DNA of 64,000 nucleotides, taken from positions 62,001 to 126,000 of the forward strand of contig CAWUKT010000006.1 of assembly GCA_963923035.1 (NCBI GenBank). Reading direction: 5' to 3'. The stretch is from CAWUKT01 sp963923035. Lineage in GTDB: Bacteria > Bacteroidota > Bacteroidia > J057 > JADKCL01. Under the pieces are notes generated by a model, which searched no databases, had not been told where the DNA came from, and saw only the letters and a program-made list of their open reading frames with translations. The position numbers and the translations under genes are program-made. The first letter of the stretch is position 1, and each line of letters starts with the position of its first letter. This document shows, in pieces, positions 40,171 through 48,304 of this stretch.

Positions 40171-41706
40171 TCAGCGGGCGGGGAACAATTCGGTTCTATC
40201 CAATTGGATCAGGCGGAGGTTCTTGCGGAAGCGCGCGACCATGACCAACAAGCCGGGATTGGGGTGGGCGGCGTGGAATTGAGGGGCGGGAATGGTGGGG
40301 AAACGGTCTTCGGTTAGTCTCAGCGGAATGCCCGTCCATTCTCCGATGTCTTTGCTGGAAATGGCCATCAGGGCGGGAGTGCGGTGGCGGCGGTTTCGGG
40401 CATCATCCGGAAGCATATTGGCCATATACCGGTCCCATTGCTCTATTTCCACAAACCCATTGATTTCTCCGTACTCCTCGTACCGCGACTGGTAAAAATG
40501 CTTCCAGGCCGCGTTTTGCATCCCCGGCCCTTTCATTTGCAGCATGGAATGGGGCACCACGCTCCGCGATTTTCCGCGGGCATCCAACTCTACCGGAGCC
40601 CCAATAAAGTGGGTGACATAGTTCTGGTCCTCCCACCAATCCTGGTGGACCCGACGGTAGGAAAACAACTGACTGCGCTCGCGGTAGCGCTGCACCACGA
40701 AATTGTTGAACATGGTATCGGTAGGGGCATCCTGCTGGAGGTGCAAGGTATCTCCCGCATCAAAATAGCCCTCAAACCGCCCGATGGACAGGCTATCCCC
40801 CTCCGAACTCGCATAAAAGCCCGTCAAGCGGGTCTGGGCCAGGGCCACGCCATTGCGGGAGGTCGCCTGGGTCGCAAAACTCAGCGGAATGGATTTCTGG
40901 GTAGAGTATCGGAAAAACAACGAAGTATCACCGGGAAATTGCCAGAGGAAGGCGGCCCCGGACGAGGAGCGTCCCCCGATCACAGTCCCTGGCTCGTGTC
41001 CTTCGATCCGAAACAGCAGAGAAGGATGGTCCAGCACCTCAATTTCCAATATCCGCACCGGCACCCGCAATTTTTTGAATGGGAATTCGACCCGGGAAAG
41101 GGCAACGAGTGTATCCTGCCCCTGGTCCTCCAGAAAGATACTGCCCATCGTGTTGTCGTAGGTGCTGTTCAGGTGGCGCCAACTGAGGGTGACATGGGGC
41201 GGGACGTCGGGAACGGAAGGGTGTTCGAACAACCGGATCTGGGGATTGGTGAGCCCGGGGGTATGCTCAGGCAACAGGGCGAGGTCCTGGACATGGAAAA
41301 TGGGCACTGTGTCCTGAAATTCGAGCTGGTACAAACGCAGGACCGGCGATTTGGCGAAGGCGACGGATTCCAGTGAGATCAGTCCCAGCCCCCGCTGGGT
41401 CGGGAAGGCGGCGTAGACATTCTCCGGCCAGCCTTCCTGGTGGTTGGTGCGGCGAAACCTGAGTTCCTGGGTCAGGCTGAGGTCCTCGCCGAAGCGCCGC
41501 AAGACGAAATTGGATTCGCCTTCGCGGGAAAAGCGGCCCATGCTGCCACTCGACGACATGAACAGGTAATAGGAGCCGTCTCCGCCGCGGAAAAATTCCA
41601 GGATGCGCTGGTGATGCGGAATTCGCAGCACCGGCCCCGTGACCGACTGGGCCGGAAGCACAAACGCTCCCATGATCATTGCCCAACCGAGCAGAAACCA
41701 ACGCAT
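40171..41706 (-). CDS. Exported hypothetical protein
   Basis: A 511-residue protein with a short signal peptide (MRWFLLGWAMIMGAFVLPAQ). I do not recognise a family. The body is beta-rich with repeated segments of the form LRLYQLEF, ILEIEVLDHPSLLFRIEGHE, FFRYSTQKSIPLSF, which could be a propeller. It has no sorting domain, lipobox or membrane helix, so a periplasmic location is likely. It is preceded by the membrane-protein gene 41728-42231 (21-bp gap) and is probably in the same transcript. Confidence 0.7.
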   Translation of the reverse strand: MRWFLLGWAMIMGAFVLPAQSVTGPVLRIPHHQRILEFFRGGDGSYYLFMSSSGSMGRFSREGESNFVLRRFGEDLSLTQELRFRRTNHQEGWPENVYAAFPTQRGLGLISLESVAFAKSPVLRLYQLEFQDTVPIFHVQDLALLPEHTPGLTNPQIRLFEHPSVPDVPPHVTLSWRHLNSTYDNTMGSIFLEDQGQDTLVALSRVEFPFKKLRVPVRILEIEVLDHPSLLFRIEGHEPGTVIGGRSSSGAAFLWQFPGDTSLFFRYSTQKSIPLSFATQATSRNGVALAQTRLTGFYASSEGDSLSIGRFEGYFDAGDTLHLQQDAPTDTMFNNFVVQRYRERSQLFSYRRVHQDWWEDQNYVTHFIGAPVELDARGKSRSVVPHSMLQMKGPGMQNAAWKHFYQSRYEEYGEINGFVEIEQWDRYMANMLPDDARNRRHRTPALMAISSKDIGEWTGIPLRLTEDRFPTIPAPQFHAAHPNPGLLVMVARFRKNLRLIQLDRTELFPAR

Positions 41707-41727
41707 CGAAAAGAATTTAAGGAGTGA

Positions 41728-42231
41728 TCAGATGCTTTTGTCCAGGAAAAACATGCCGATAAAGGGAAGGAAAAGGCCGCCGACACTGACCCAAAATCCG
41801 AGTCCGGTGATCATGAAGAAATTGGTGGCCGTCCCAGCATCGTCCCCAAACATCCTGAACATCACAAAAGCTGCGATCAGGAACAGAATGAGCAGGGTAA
41901 ACGGTCCGCCCGCATATTTTCCCCGCAACACCATCGAGAGGCCGATCAGCGGAAACATGACAAAGGGAAGGAGAAACAGTGCTTTGACAAAAACACCCCC
42001 GGTGCTGGCGGCAGTAAAGTACAATTCAAAGAAGCCGGGGTAGCCACCCGATGCAGCAGCTCCATTCTGGAACGTTTCCAGCAATTGGAGAATGTCCATG
42101 CGCTCCAGAAAGGGGAGGAAAATCCCGCCGATCACCGCTAAACCCGACAAGCGAACGAGCCACTTGAAAGCAGGTCCTGAATCCTTGGGCGCGGATTCTT
42201 TCTTCGCACTGAAATTAAAGTTTCTAGCCAT
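41728..42231 (-). CDS. Four-helix membrane protein of unknown function
   Basis: A 167-residue inner-membrane protein with hydrophilic N-terminus (MARNFNFSAKKESAPKDS) and about four hydrophobic helices (about 23-40, 75-95, 105-125, 135-160). The segment FGDDAGTATNFFMITGLGFWVSVGGLFLPF near the end is distinctive but unknown to me. The start at 42231 is supported by a TATCTTTG box ending 4 nt before it; the longer frame to 42258 would begin inside or upstream of the promoter. Confidence 0.72.
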   Translation of the reverse strand: MARNFNFSAKKESAPKDSGPAFKWLVRLSGLAVIGGIFLPFLERMDILQLLETFQNGAAASGGYPGFFELYFTAASTGGVFVKALFLLPFVMFPLIGLSMVLRGKYAGGPFTLLILFLIAAFVMFRMFGDDAGTATNFFMITGLGFWVSVGGLFLPFIGMFFLDKSI

Positions 42232-42235
42232 ATCG

Positions 42236-42243
42236 CAAAGATA
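42236..42243 (-). promoter_or_regulatory. -7 promoter element before the membrane-protein gene
   Basis: TATCTTTG on the minus strand, exact match, 4 nt from the ATG at 42231; predicts a leaderless or nearly leaderless mRNA. Confidence 0.6.
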
Positions 42244-42285
42244 CGAATGTCCCGACAAAGGAAAACCGCTCTTTATCCCGAAGCA

Positions 42286-42714
42286 TCAACCGGCGAAGGT
42301 ATCGAAATACGACTGGAGCCGCGTGGCCACCTGCTGCTTCAGTCGAAGCCAGGAATCCTTGTTGAAATAGGGGTGATCCCCCGGATGGGGCCGCTTCAGG
42401 GAGCCGACCGCCTGCATTTCCGCGCCGCCCACATGGTGAAACTCAGAGAAGCGCAGCCCAATGAAACCATCTTTGATGTGGACCTGCGCCAGGAACTGGA
42501 TATTCCCCACCGGTTGCAGTTCTCCACCTGCGACGGCCATCGAAAAGGGCATCCGAAGCGTGGCCCGGAGGGTATTGAAATTTTCTTCCCGTACAAATTG
42601 GGGGTGGGAACCGGGGAAAAAGCGTTGGAACCAGTCGTGGGCGTCGGCGAGGAGAAGGTGTTCGTCCTTGGTGGGACGGCTCCAAAAGCGATAAAACGGG
42701 TCGTTATTGGCCAT
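42286..42714 (-). CDS. Conserved-looking hypothetical protein
   Basis: A 142-residue soluble protein (MANNDPFYRFWSRPTKDEHLLLADAHDWFQRFFPG to LKQQVATRLQSYFDTFAG). No signal peptide or known motif is visible. The FVREENFNTLRATLRMPFSMAVAGGELQPVGNIQF part looks like a beta-sheet core. A TATATTTG box lies 16 nt upstream, supporting real expression. Function is unknown. Confidence 0.65.
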   Translation of the reverse strand: MANNDPFYRFWSRPTKDEHLLLADAHDWFQRFFPGSHPQFVREENFNTLRATLRMPFSMAVAGGELQPVGNIQFLAQVHIKDGFIGLRFSEFHHVGGAEMQAVGSLKRPHPGDHPYFNKDSWLRLKQQVATRLQSYFDTFAG

Positions 42715-42730
42715 ATATTGCAGTTTGGGG

Positions 42731-42738
42731 CAAATATA
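42731..42738 (-). promoter_or_regulatory. -7 promoter element before the 142-residue hypothetical gene
   Basis: TATATTTG on the minus strand, exact TAnnTTTG match, 16 nt from the ATG at 42714. Confidence 0.55.
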
Positions 42739-42784
42739 CAGAAAGAGAGAGATGAGGTGGAAGTCTGAGGGGAAAGAAAAGGAA

Positions 42785-43504
42785 TTACCAGTGGGTTGCC
42801 GGGCGAATGCGGTACCAGGGAAAAGGGGAGTCGACCTGTCCCAGCAGGCGCCGGGTCATCCGGTGCCACAGCGTCCCTGGGTCGTACAGGGATTCTCCGC
42901 CCAATTCCTCCATTTCTTCCCGCGCATGGTGGTGGTAATGCCCAGCCAATTCCCCGTAGCCCATTTTCCGGTAATACGTTTGGCTCCTCATCTTGGCTTT
43001 TTCCACCTGGTCCCGCTTGTAAAATGGTGTGTCCAGGATGTGGATTTCTCCTCCCGGGTTCAACAGGTCGGTCAAGCGTTCCACCAGAGCCGTCAGGGCG
43101 GGGAAATACTGGACGGATGCCCCCATCACGATCACGTCGAATTGGCCGAGCTCGTCGTGGAAGACATCGGCTTCGCGGAAGAGGAGGTTGTCCCGGTCGG
43201 AAAAGATTTCACGGGCCTGGTCCATTTCCGAGGCAATGCGCTCGACACCAATGACTTCGGAGTCGGGGAGGCGGGAGAGGTGGTGGCTCATCCAGCCAAT
43301 GCCACATCCCAGGTCCAGGATCCGCAGCGGTTGGTCCAGGCCGCGGAGGTAGCCCATGAGCCGGACCAGCGAAGCCTTTCGCTGGCGCCATTCACGGGCC
43401 AGGGGATGGTTGGAGTCAATATCAGGGAGTTTTCGCAGGACCGCATCCGGATAGACACGCCCCTCTCGTTGGCGGAGGGCAGTATAATCGTCGGAGAAAC
43501 TCAT
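42785..43504 (-). CDS. Class I SAM-dependent methyltransferase
   Basis: A 239-residue Rossmann methyltransferase: motif I ILDLGCGIGWMSHHLS (62-77), the acidic end of beta-2 in VIGVERI, and FDVIVMGASVQYFPALTALVERLTDLLNPGGEIHILDTP for motifs IV-VI. The target is unknown. The ATG at 43504 overlaps the stop of the radical SAM gene by 4 bp (ATGA), fixing this start over the longer frame and implying coupled translation. The two enzymes probably act on the same metabolite, for example a lipid or natural-product intermediate. Confidence 0.87.
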   Translation of the reverse strand: MSFSDDYTALRQREGRVYPDAVLRKLPDIDSNHPLAREWRQRKASLVRLMGYLRGLDQPLRILDLGCGIGWMSHHLSRLPDSEVIGVERIASEMDQAREIFSDRDNLLFREADVFHDELGQFDVIVMGASVQYFPALTALVERLTDLLNPGGEIHILDTPFYKRDQVEKAKMRSQTYYRKMGYGELAGHYHHHAREEMEELGGESLYDPGTLWHRMTRRLLGQVDSPFPWYRIRPATHW

Positions 43505-44904
43505 GCCGACTGGGCTTTGCGGCGGTGCCACCACATGCCAGCCTTGGCGGCGACAGACCACAGCTTGTGCCGGGTCGCGCGGATATAGGATTTGCGGGCG
43601 AGTTGTTTGTGGAAGTTGACTTCGTTGTAGACGCGGCGGACGGCGTAGTCGTAGTAGCGCCGCGGATAGGTTCGCTTGAAGTCGATGTCCCGGTCGGTGG
43701 AGCTTTCCCACGGAAGATCCGTGGTAAAATCGGCTTCTACTTCTTCGTAGAGCGCGGTTCCTTTGATGGGATAGGCTACGGTGATCGTATAGAGATCGGG
43801 ATCGGAGACCACCAGGTGGTGGATCGTTTCCTCAATGTCTTCCTCTGTTTCCCCCGGATAGCCCAACATGATAAAGGTCCCCGCTTCGAGCCCTTCCGCC
43901 CGCGTAGCCTGGATCATTTCCCGCACCGTTTCGACCTTCACCCTTCGATCCATCGCATCAATGATCTTTTGGGAACCCGATTCCGCCCCAATCCACACCC
44001 GGAAGCAGCCCGTTTCTTTCAACAGAGCAATCACTTCATCGTTCATCCGGTCGGCCCGGGTGATACACTCGTACCGCAACTGAATGCCGCGTGCGACGAC
44101 CTCGTCCCGAAATTCCCGCAGCCATTTGTGGGAAACGGTAAAGACATCGTCCACGACCCAGAAGGATTCGACCCCGTAGGTATTGATCACCTGCTCAAAC
44201 TCGTCGACCACCAGCTTGGGCTGGCGGCGGCGGTAACTCAGCCCGTAGACGGCCCGAGAGCACCATTTACACGTATAGGGACAGCCCCGCATCGTGCTGA
44301 TGGAAGTCGTCGAGTGGCCGTGGAAATTTTTCCAGGTATCGAGGTAGGGTTGCAGGTCAATGGAGCTCCGATCGGGGATCGGGAGGGTATTGATATCGCG
44401 GATTTTGGTCCGCTCTTGCGTCTCGACCAACCGGTCCTTGGCGTTCAGGAAGGCGATTCCGGGAACCTGATCCAAAAATGGACTGAAGGCATTTCCCAGC
44501 GTACTGATCACATCGAACATCGTTTCTTCCCCTTCGCCCAGCACCAACACATCCGCCCCTGACCGCAGGAAATTCTCCTTGTGATTCCGCACTTCCGGCC
44601 CTCCCAGAATGATTTTCGTCCCTTTCAGTTCGGGTTGGGCGCGGACAAATTCGACGGTCTTCAGAATATTCACCTTCGTCATCAGGTTGACGTAAAGCCC
44701 AATAAATCGGGGGCGGTGGGTGAGGATGAATTGCTGTTGTTCGTCGAGGGTAGAGAAGGTCGAATCAAATACCTGAACATCGACATTCCGTTCTTTCAGG
44801 TAGGCAGAAAGGTACAAAATGCCCAGCGGCGGATAAGGACGCATAATTTTTTGCTCCTTGACATCTTCCGCAATAAAGTATCCGTGGCTGAGCAGAACAT
44901 TCAT
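43501..44904 (-). CDS. B12-binding-domain radical SAM protein
   Basis: A 467-residue enzyme. Residues about 1-150 form a cobalamin-binding-type Rossmann domain (YPPLGILYLSAYLKERNVDVQVFDST, IILGGPEVRNH, VLVLGEGEETM). About 195-430 is the radical SAM barrel, with the cluster motif C208-PYT-C212-KW-C215 binding [4Fe-4S] and SAM. Such proteins perform radical methylations, ring changes or couplings in lipid, hopanoid, tetrapyrrole or natural-product pathways. The start ATG at 44904 (MNVLLSHGYF) fits the family better than the TTG 36 bases upstream. Coupled with the downstream methyltransferase gene; substrate unknown. Confidence 0.9.
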   Translation of the reverse strand: MNVLLSHGYFIAEDVKEQKIMRPYPPLGILYLSAYLKERNVDVQVFDSTFSTLDEQQQFILTHRPRFIGLYVNLMTKVNILKTVEFVRAQPELKGTKIILGGPEVRNHKENFLRSGADVLVLGEGEETMFDVISTLGNAFSPFLDQVPGIAFLNAKDRLVETQERTKIRDINTLPIPDRSSIDLQPYLDTWKNFHGHSTTSISTMRGCPYTCKWCSRAVYGLSYRRRQPKLVVDEFEQVINTYGVESFWVVDDVFTVSHKWLREFRDEVVARGIQLRYECITRADRMNDEVIALLKETGCFRVWIGAESGSQKIIDAMDRRVKVETVREMIQATRAEGLEAGTFIMLGYPGETEEDIEETIHHLVVSDPDLYTITVAYPIKGTALYEEVEADFTTDLPWESSTDRDIDFKRTYPRRYYDYAVRRVYNEVNFHKQLARKSYIRATRHKLWSVAAKAGMWWHRRKAQSA

Positions 44905-44993
44905 GCGGGTAAAATAGGAAATAATTTGCCCTTCCTTCAATCTACATGGGGCAGGGTGTCGGGAAAAAGAAAAACACCATTTTTAGGGTAGGT

Positions 44994-45920
44994 TCATCCA
45001 AAATGATCCCTTAAGAATTGGCCAAACAACGGCGCAACGGTAACCACCTGAAAGAGTGGTCCTTGGAGTTCTTCGGTCCGGGGGTGGGTATCGGTGACAA
45101 CGATCTTGCGGAACAGGCCTGAGTCGCGTAGTCGGTCGGTGGATGTGCCGGGTAAAATACCGTGGGTGGCGATGGCGGTGATGCTGGTGGCTCCCGCATC
45201 GAGATAAGCCTGGGCGGCCTGGATCAGGGAACCTCCGGTGCGGATCATGTCATCGTAAATGATCACATGGGATCCATTGACCTTGGCATTCATGGCCGTC
45301 AATTCGGTTTTTTCCCCACTGATCCGCCGCTTGAACACAAATGCTGCGTCCACGCCCAGATCATTGGCCAGGGATTCCACCCATTTTGCCCGTCCTGCAT
45401 CCGTCGACGCCAATACATATTGTTCTCCCCCCAACTCCCGAATCGTCTCCAAGATCACCGGTTTGGCATAGAGGTGGGTTGGTACGATGCCGCCTTCAAA
45501 ATAGTAGGGGAGGCCTTCGGAATGGAGGTCCATGAGGACGATCCGGGTTCCATTGGGAGCCATGGGAATGCTTGACAACAGCCGCGCCCGGGACTTGGCG
45601 GTGACGACTTCTCCGGGTTGGACCGCCCGCTCCATGGTCGAATAGGCGAAATAAGGCGTTATCAGGGTCAACCCGCGGGCCCCATACTTCACCATCGCCC
45701 CGGCCAGGTCATAGAGTTCCAAGGTGTCTTCGTCGGTAGCCATTCCACCAATCAACACCACCTCCTGCTCATCAACCGGCGTTAGAATGCGCTGGTAACG
45801 CTCCCCGTCGGGGAATTTTTTGACTTCCACTTCGCCCACCTGAAAGGAACAATCCGCGGAGATGCGGTCGAGCAGGTATTGGTAGGAGCGGGTGGAGAAA
45901 AGGACAATATTACGCTTCAT
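44994..45920 (-). CDS. prs: Ribose-phosphate pyrophosphokinase (PRPP synthetase) family protein, divergent
   Basis: A 308-residue PRPP-synthetase-fold protein that would make phosphoribosyl pyrophosphate from ribose-5-phosphate and ATP. Visible features are FPDGERYQRI (36-45), the catalytic-loop region around TMERAVQPGEVVTAK (95-109), DLHSEGLPYYF (131-141) and the PRPP-binding loop IIYDDMIRTGGSL (220-232; D223, D224, T228). The canonical RxDRK loop of housekeeping Prs is not conserved, so this is a divergent or specialised copy. Its start overlaps the end of pncB by 11 bp, so it probably supplies PRPP for nicotinate salvage. Confidence 0.87.
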   Translation of the reverse strand: MKRNIVLFSTRSYQYLLDRISADCSFQVGEVEVKKFPDGERYQRILTPVDEQEVVLIGGMATDEDTLELYDLAGAMVKYGARGLTLITPYFAYSTMERAVQPGEVVTAKSRARLLSSIPMAPNGTRIVLMDLHSEGLPYYFEGGIVPTHLYAKPVILETIRELGGEQYVLASTDAGRAKWVESLANDLGVDAAFVFKRRISGEKTELTAMNAKVNGSHVIIYDDMIRTGGSLIQAAQAYLDAGATSITAIATHGILPGTSTDRLRDSGLFRKIVVTDTHPRTEELQGPLFQVVTVAPLFGQFLRDHFG

Positions 45921-47376
45921 GGCGGGCAGCTTGAATGAGTTGCATTTTAAGGTCGTACAACTGCTTTTCCAAGCCGACCGGATAGGATGCAGGCTCGGAA
46001 AGTTGGCGTACAGCGGCTGGCAAGGCCTTGAGTTGGGCCTGTGCGTAGGCGCGGGATTCCGAAAGTGTTGGGTGTTTATATACCCGTTGGCCGTCCCGGA
46101 AGACCGGGACCAGCAAATCCTCGGTCCGGTCGTGGACCGGAACCGGATGCGCCTGGCCCGCGTGGAGCGGGTCCATCATCTTCTCCATGAGCGGCGTAAA
46201 TTCTTCGTTGTACAACAAATCGCCGACCGGCGTGTCGCCCTGAAACAGCCGCCGGACCTGGATGATTCCCGGATTCGAGACCTTGATCAATTGCTCCGAC
46301 AACTTGACCTTATAATCCCATTGATCTTCGCCATTGCGGATGGCAGCCAATTTATAGACGCCGCCCAAGGCAGGCTGGTCGTAAGCCGTCGCCAACTTGG
46401 TGCCCACGCCCCACACCGCGATTTGTGCCCCTTGTGCCTTCAAATCGGCGATCACATGGTCGTTCAGGTCGTTGGAGGCGACGACGGCGGCGTTCGGGAA
46501 GCCCGCTTCATCCAGCAATTTGCGGGCATCGATGCTCAATTGGGCGAGGTCCCCTGAATCCAAACGAATGCCAGCCATCTCGTAGCCTTTCTCCCTCAGT
46601 TTCAGCCCAACCTGAATGGCATGTTTGACGCCTTCGAGGGTATCGTAGGTGTCGACGAGGAAGATGCAGTTGTTGGGGAGGGCCCTCGCATATGCCTCGA
46701 AGGAGGCGATTTCCGATTCAAACGACATGACCCACGCGTGGGCGTGGGTGCCTTTGACCGGGATGCCGTAGAGCTTGCCGGCCAGGACATTGGACGTGGC
46801 GTGGCACCCGCCGAGGTAGGCGGCGCGGGAGGCAGCCAGCCCTCCATCAATGCCCTGGGCCCGCCGCAATCCGAACTCCAGGACGGTATCACCCTCGGCT
46901 GCCTGGCAAATCCGCGCGGCTTTGGTCGCGATGAGGGTTTGGAAATTGAGGATGGTGAGCAGCGGGGTCTCGATGAGTTGCCCTTGGTACAATGGCCCCC
47001 GGACACGAAGCAGTGGTTCGTGGGGAAAGGCGACCGTACCTTCGGGCAGGGCTTCGATGGAGCATTGAAAGGGTGTGTCGCGGAGAAATTCGAGGAAGGC
47101 GGGCTCGAAGAGGGGAGAGCCGTCGTTGCCCGTGAGGGTCGCCAGGTAGTCCAGGTCCGAATCTTCAAATCCGAAATCAGCGAGGAAGTCCGCGGCGGCT
47201 TGCAATCCGGCCGCCACAGCGTAGCCACCTTTAAAGGGATTCTTCCGAAAGAAGAGGTGGAAGACGGCTTCTCTTTCGGCCATGCCATTTTTCCAGTAGC
47301 CATAGGCCATGGTGAGCTGGTAGAGGTCGGTCAGAAGGGTGAGGGAAGGGCGGTAAAGTTGGCGCAATGGATTCAT
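45910..47376 (-). CDS. pncB: Nicotinate phosphoribosyltransferase
   Basis: A 488-residue enzyme of the NAD salvage (Preiss-Handler) pathway, joining nicotinate and PRPP to give nicotinate mononucleotide. Family blocks present: LLTDLYQLTMAYGYWKNG (14-31), FHLFFRKNPF (39-48), EFGLRRAQGIDGGLAASRAAYLGG (167-190, including the phosphoribosyl-histidine region), GTHAHAWVMSF (209-219), VDTYDTLEGV (241-250), GIRLDSGDLAQLS (274-286) and VWGVGTKLATAYDQPALGGVYKL. Length is typical. It is upstream of, and overlaps, the PRPP synthetase gene. Confidence 0.95.
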   Translation of the reverse strand: MNPLRQLYRPSLTLLTDLYQLTMAYGYWKNGMAEREAVFHLFFRKNPFKGGYAVAAGLQAAADFLADFGFEDSDLDYLATLTGNDGSPLFEPAFLEFLRDTPFQCSIEALPEGTVAFPHEPLLRVRGPLYQGQLIETPLLTILNFQTLIATKAARICQAAEGDTVLEFGLRRAQGIDGGLAASRAAYLGGCHATSNVLAGKLYGIPVKGTHAHAWVMSFESEIASFEAYARALPNNCIFLVDTYDTLEGVKHAIQVGLKLREKGYEMAGIRLDSGDLAQLSIDARKLLDEAGFPNAAVVASNDLNDHVIADLKAQGAQIAVWGVGTKLATAYDQPALGGVYKLAAIRNGEDQWDYKVKLSEQLIKVSNPGIIQVRRLFQGDTPVGDLLYNEEFTPLMEKMMDPLHAGQAHPVPVHDRTEDLLVPVFRDGQRVYKHPTLSESRAYAQAQLKALPAAVRQLSEPASYPVGLEKQLYDLKMQLIQAARHEA

Positions 47377-47516
47377 GGGCGGGAAGTACTCAGTGAATTG
47401 GAGCGAAAATACATGATTCAGGGCTCAGAACTCAAATTTCTTTCGGGATGGAGGTGGAAAGGAGAGGGGCGGAGGAAATGCTGGTCAGGTTACCTATATA
47501 TAAGGGTTCCTTTCTG
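47377..47516. other. Divergent intergenic region, pncB and HMA gene
   Basis: It holds TATTTTCG (near the -7 consensus, minus strand) before pncB and the start of the HMA promoter. No other feature was seen. Confidence 0.35.
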
Positions 47517-47524
47517 TACCTTTG
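47517..47524 (+). promoter_or_regulatory. -7 promoter element before the HMA protein gene
   Basis: TACCTTTG, exact match, 4 nt from the ATG at 47529. A TATATATAAGG tract lies just upstream; no clear TTTG -33. Confidence 0.6.
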
Positions 47525-47528
47525 CGAC

Positions 47529-47768
47529 ATGAAAGAGAAACGATTTACGACGACGCTCAGATGTGGTGGTTGCACGGCAAAAATCACACCCCTGATGGAG
47601 GCGGAACCTTCGATTGAAGAGTGGTCAGTAGACTTGGAAAGTGAAGGTAAGGTGTTGACTGTGAGGGGTAATGATGTGAAGTCTGATCGGGTGCTGGAGT
47701 TGTTGAAGGAAGCGGGGTTTGAGGGGAAAGAAATGAAACGCGGGATTTTTAAAAAAGTTTTTGGTTAG
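47529..47768 (+). CDS. Small heavy-metal-associated (HMA) domain protein
   Basis: A 79-residue ferredoxin-like-fold metal-binding protein. The CGGC motif (residues 12-15; consensus is CxxC in the first loop, here in TLRCGGCTAKI) would bind Cu(I) or a similar soft metal. The rest follows HMA order (VDLESEGKVLTVRGNDV, then VLELLKEAGFEGK). The ATG at 47529 is supported by the promoter box 4 nt upstream. No copper ATPase or regulator is adjacent. It could be a stand-alone chaperone. Its stop overlaps the first promoter of the tRNA-tuf operon. Confidence 0.87.
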   Translation: MKEKRFTTTLRCGGCTAKITPLMEAEPSIEEWSVDLESEGKVLTVRGNDVKSDRVLELLKEAGFEGKEMKRGIFKKVFG

Positions 47769-47791
47769 AGCAATTCATCCTTCTATCTTTG
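47760..47791 (+). promoter_or_regulatory. Upstream promoter (P1) of the tRNA-tuf-rpoBC operon
   Basis: TTTG at 47760-47763 and TATCTTTG at 47784-47791 with a 20-nt gap: a good Bacteroidota -33/-7 pair, overlapping the last codons of the HMA gene. Confidence 0.65.
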
Positions 47792-47850
47792 CCCTCCGTT
47801 AACCTACAAATCCCAAACAAGTGATTTACCGGTTAGGAGAGAAAAAAAGG

Positions 47851-47881
47851 TTTGAATTTGCCTCGTAAATCCATACCTTTG
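47851..47881 (+). promoter_or_regulatory. Main promoter (P2) of the tRNA-tuf-rpoBC operon
   Basis: TTTG at 47851-47854 and TACCTTTG at 47874-47881 with a 19-nt gap: a textbook Bacteroidota promoter, about 95 nt before trnY. Confidence 0.75.
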
Positions 47882-47976
47882 CAACTCGTTACGAAAATGT
47901 GCCTACCAAGCGCATTTTGTTCCTTGAAATTCAGTAAAAAAGGTCGTTTTCTTGCGACGCTACCAAGATTTAACCT

Positions 47977-48058
47977 GGGGAGATACCGAAGCGGTTAAAC
48001 GGGGCAGACTGTAAATCTGTTGGCTACGCCTACGTAGGTTCGAATCCTGCTCTCCCCA
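47977..48058 (+). tRNA. trnY: tRNA-Tyr(GTA)
   Basis: Class II tRNA with acceptor GGGGAGA/TCTCCCC, anticodon loop CTGTAAA (GTA), a long variable arm and the TTCGAAT T-loop. The 3' CCA is not encoded. Confidence 0.95.
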
Positions 48059-48118
48059 CAAGTATAAAGAAACCTTCAGCGTAGCAGATCAAGACCTTTT
48101 TTCTGCTATCGATTTTAA

Positions 48119-48191
48119 GCGGGAGTAGCTCAGTTGGTAGAGCATCAGCCTTCCAAGCTGAGGGTCGCGGGTTCGAATCTCGTCTCCCGCT
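48119..48191 (+). tRNA. trnG: tRNA-Gly(TCC)
   Basis: Acceptor GCGGGAG/CTCCCGC, D-loop AGCTCAGTTGGTAGAGC, anticodon loop CTTCCAA (TCC), T-loop TTCGAAT. CCA is not encoded. Confidence 0.95.
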
Positions 48192-48196
48192 CAAAA

Positions 48197-48269
<73 letters not shown>

Positions 48270-48304
48270 CTTATTATTTTATAAGAGTTGAAGCATTCTA
48301 AAAA

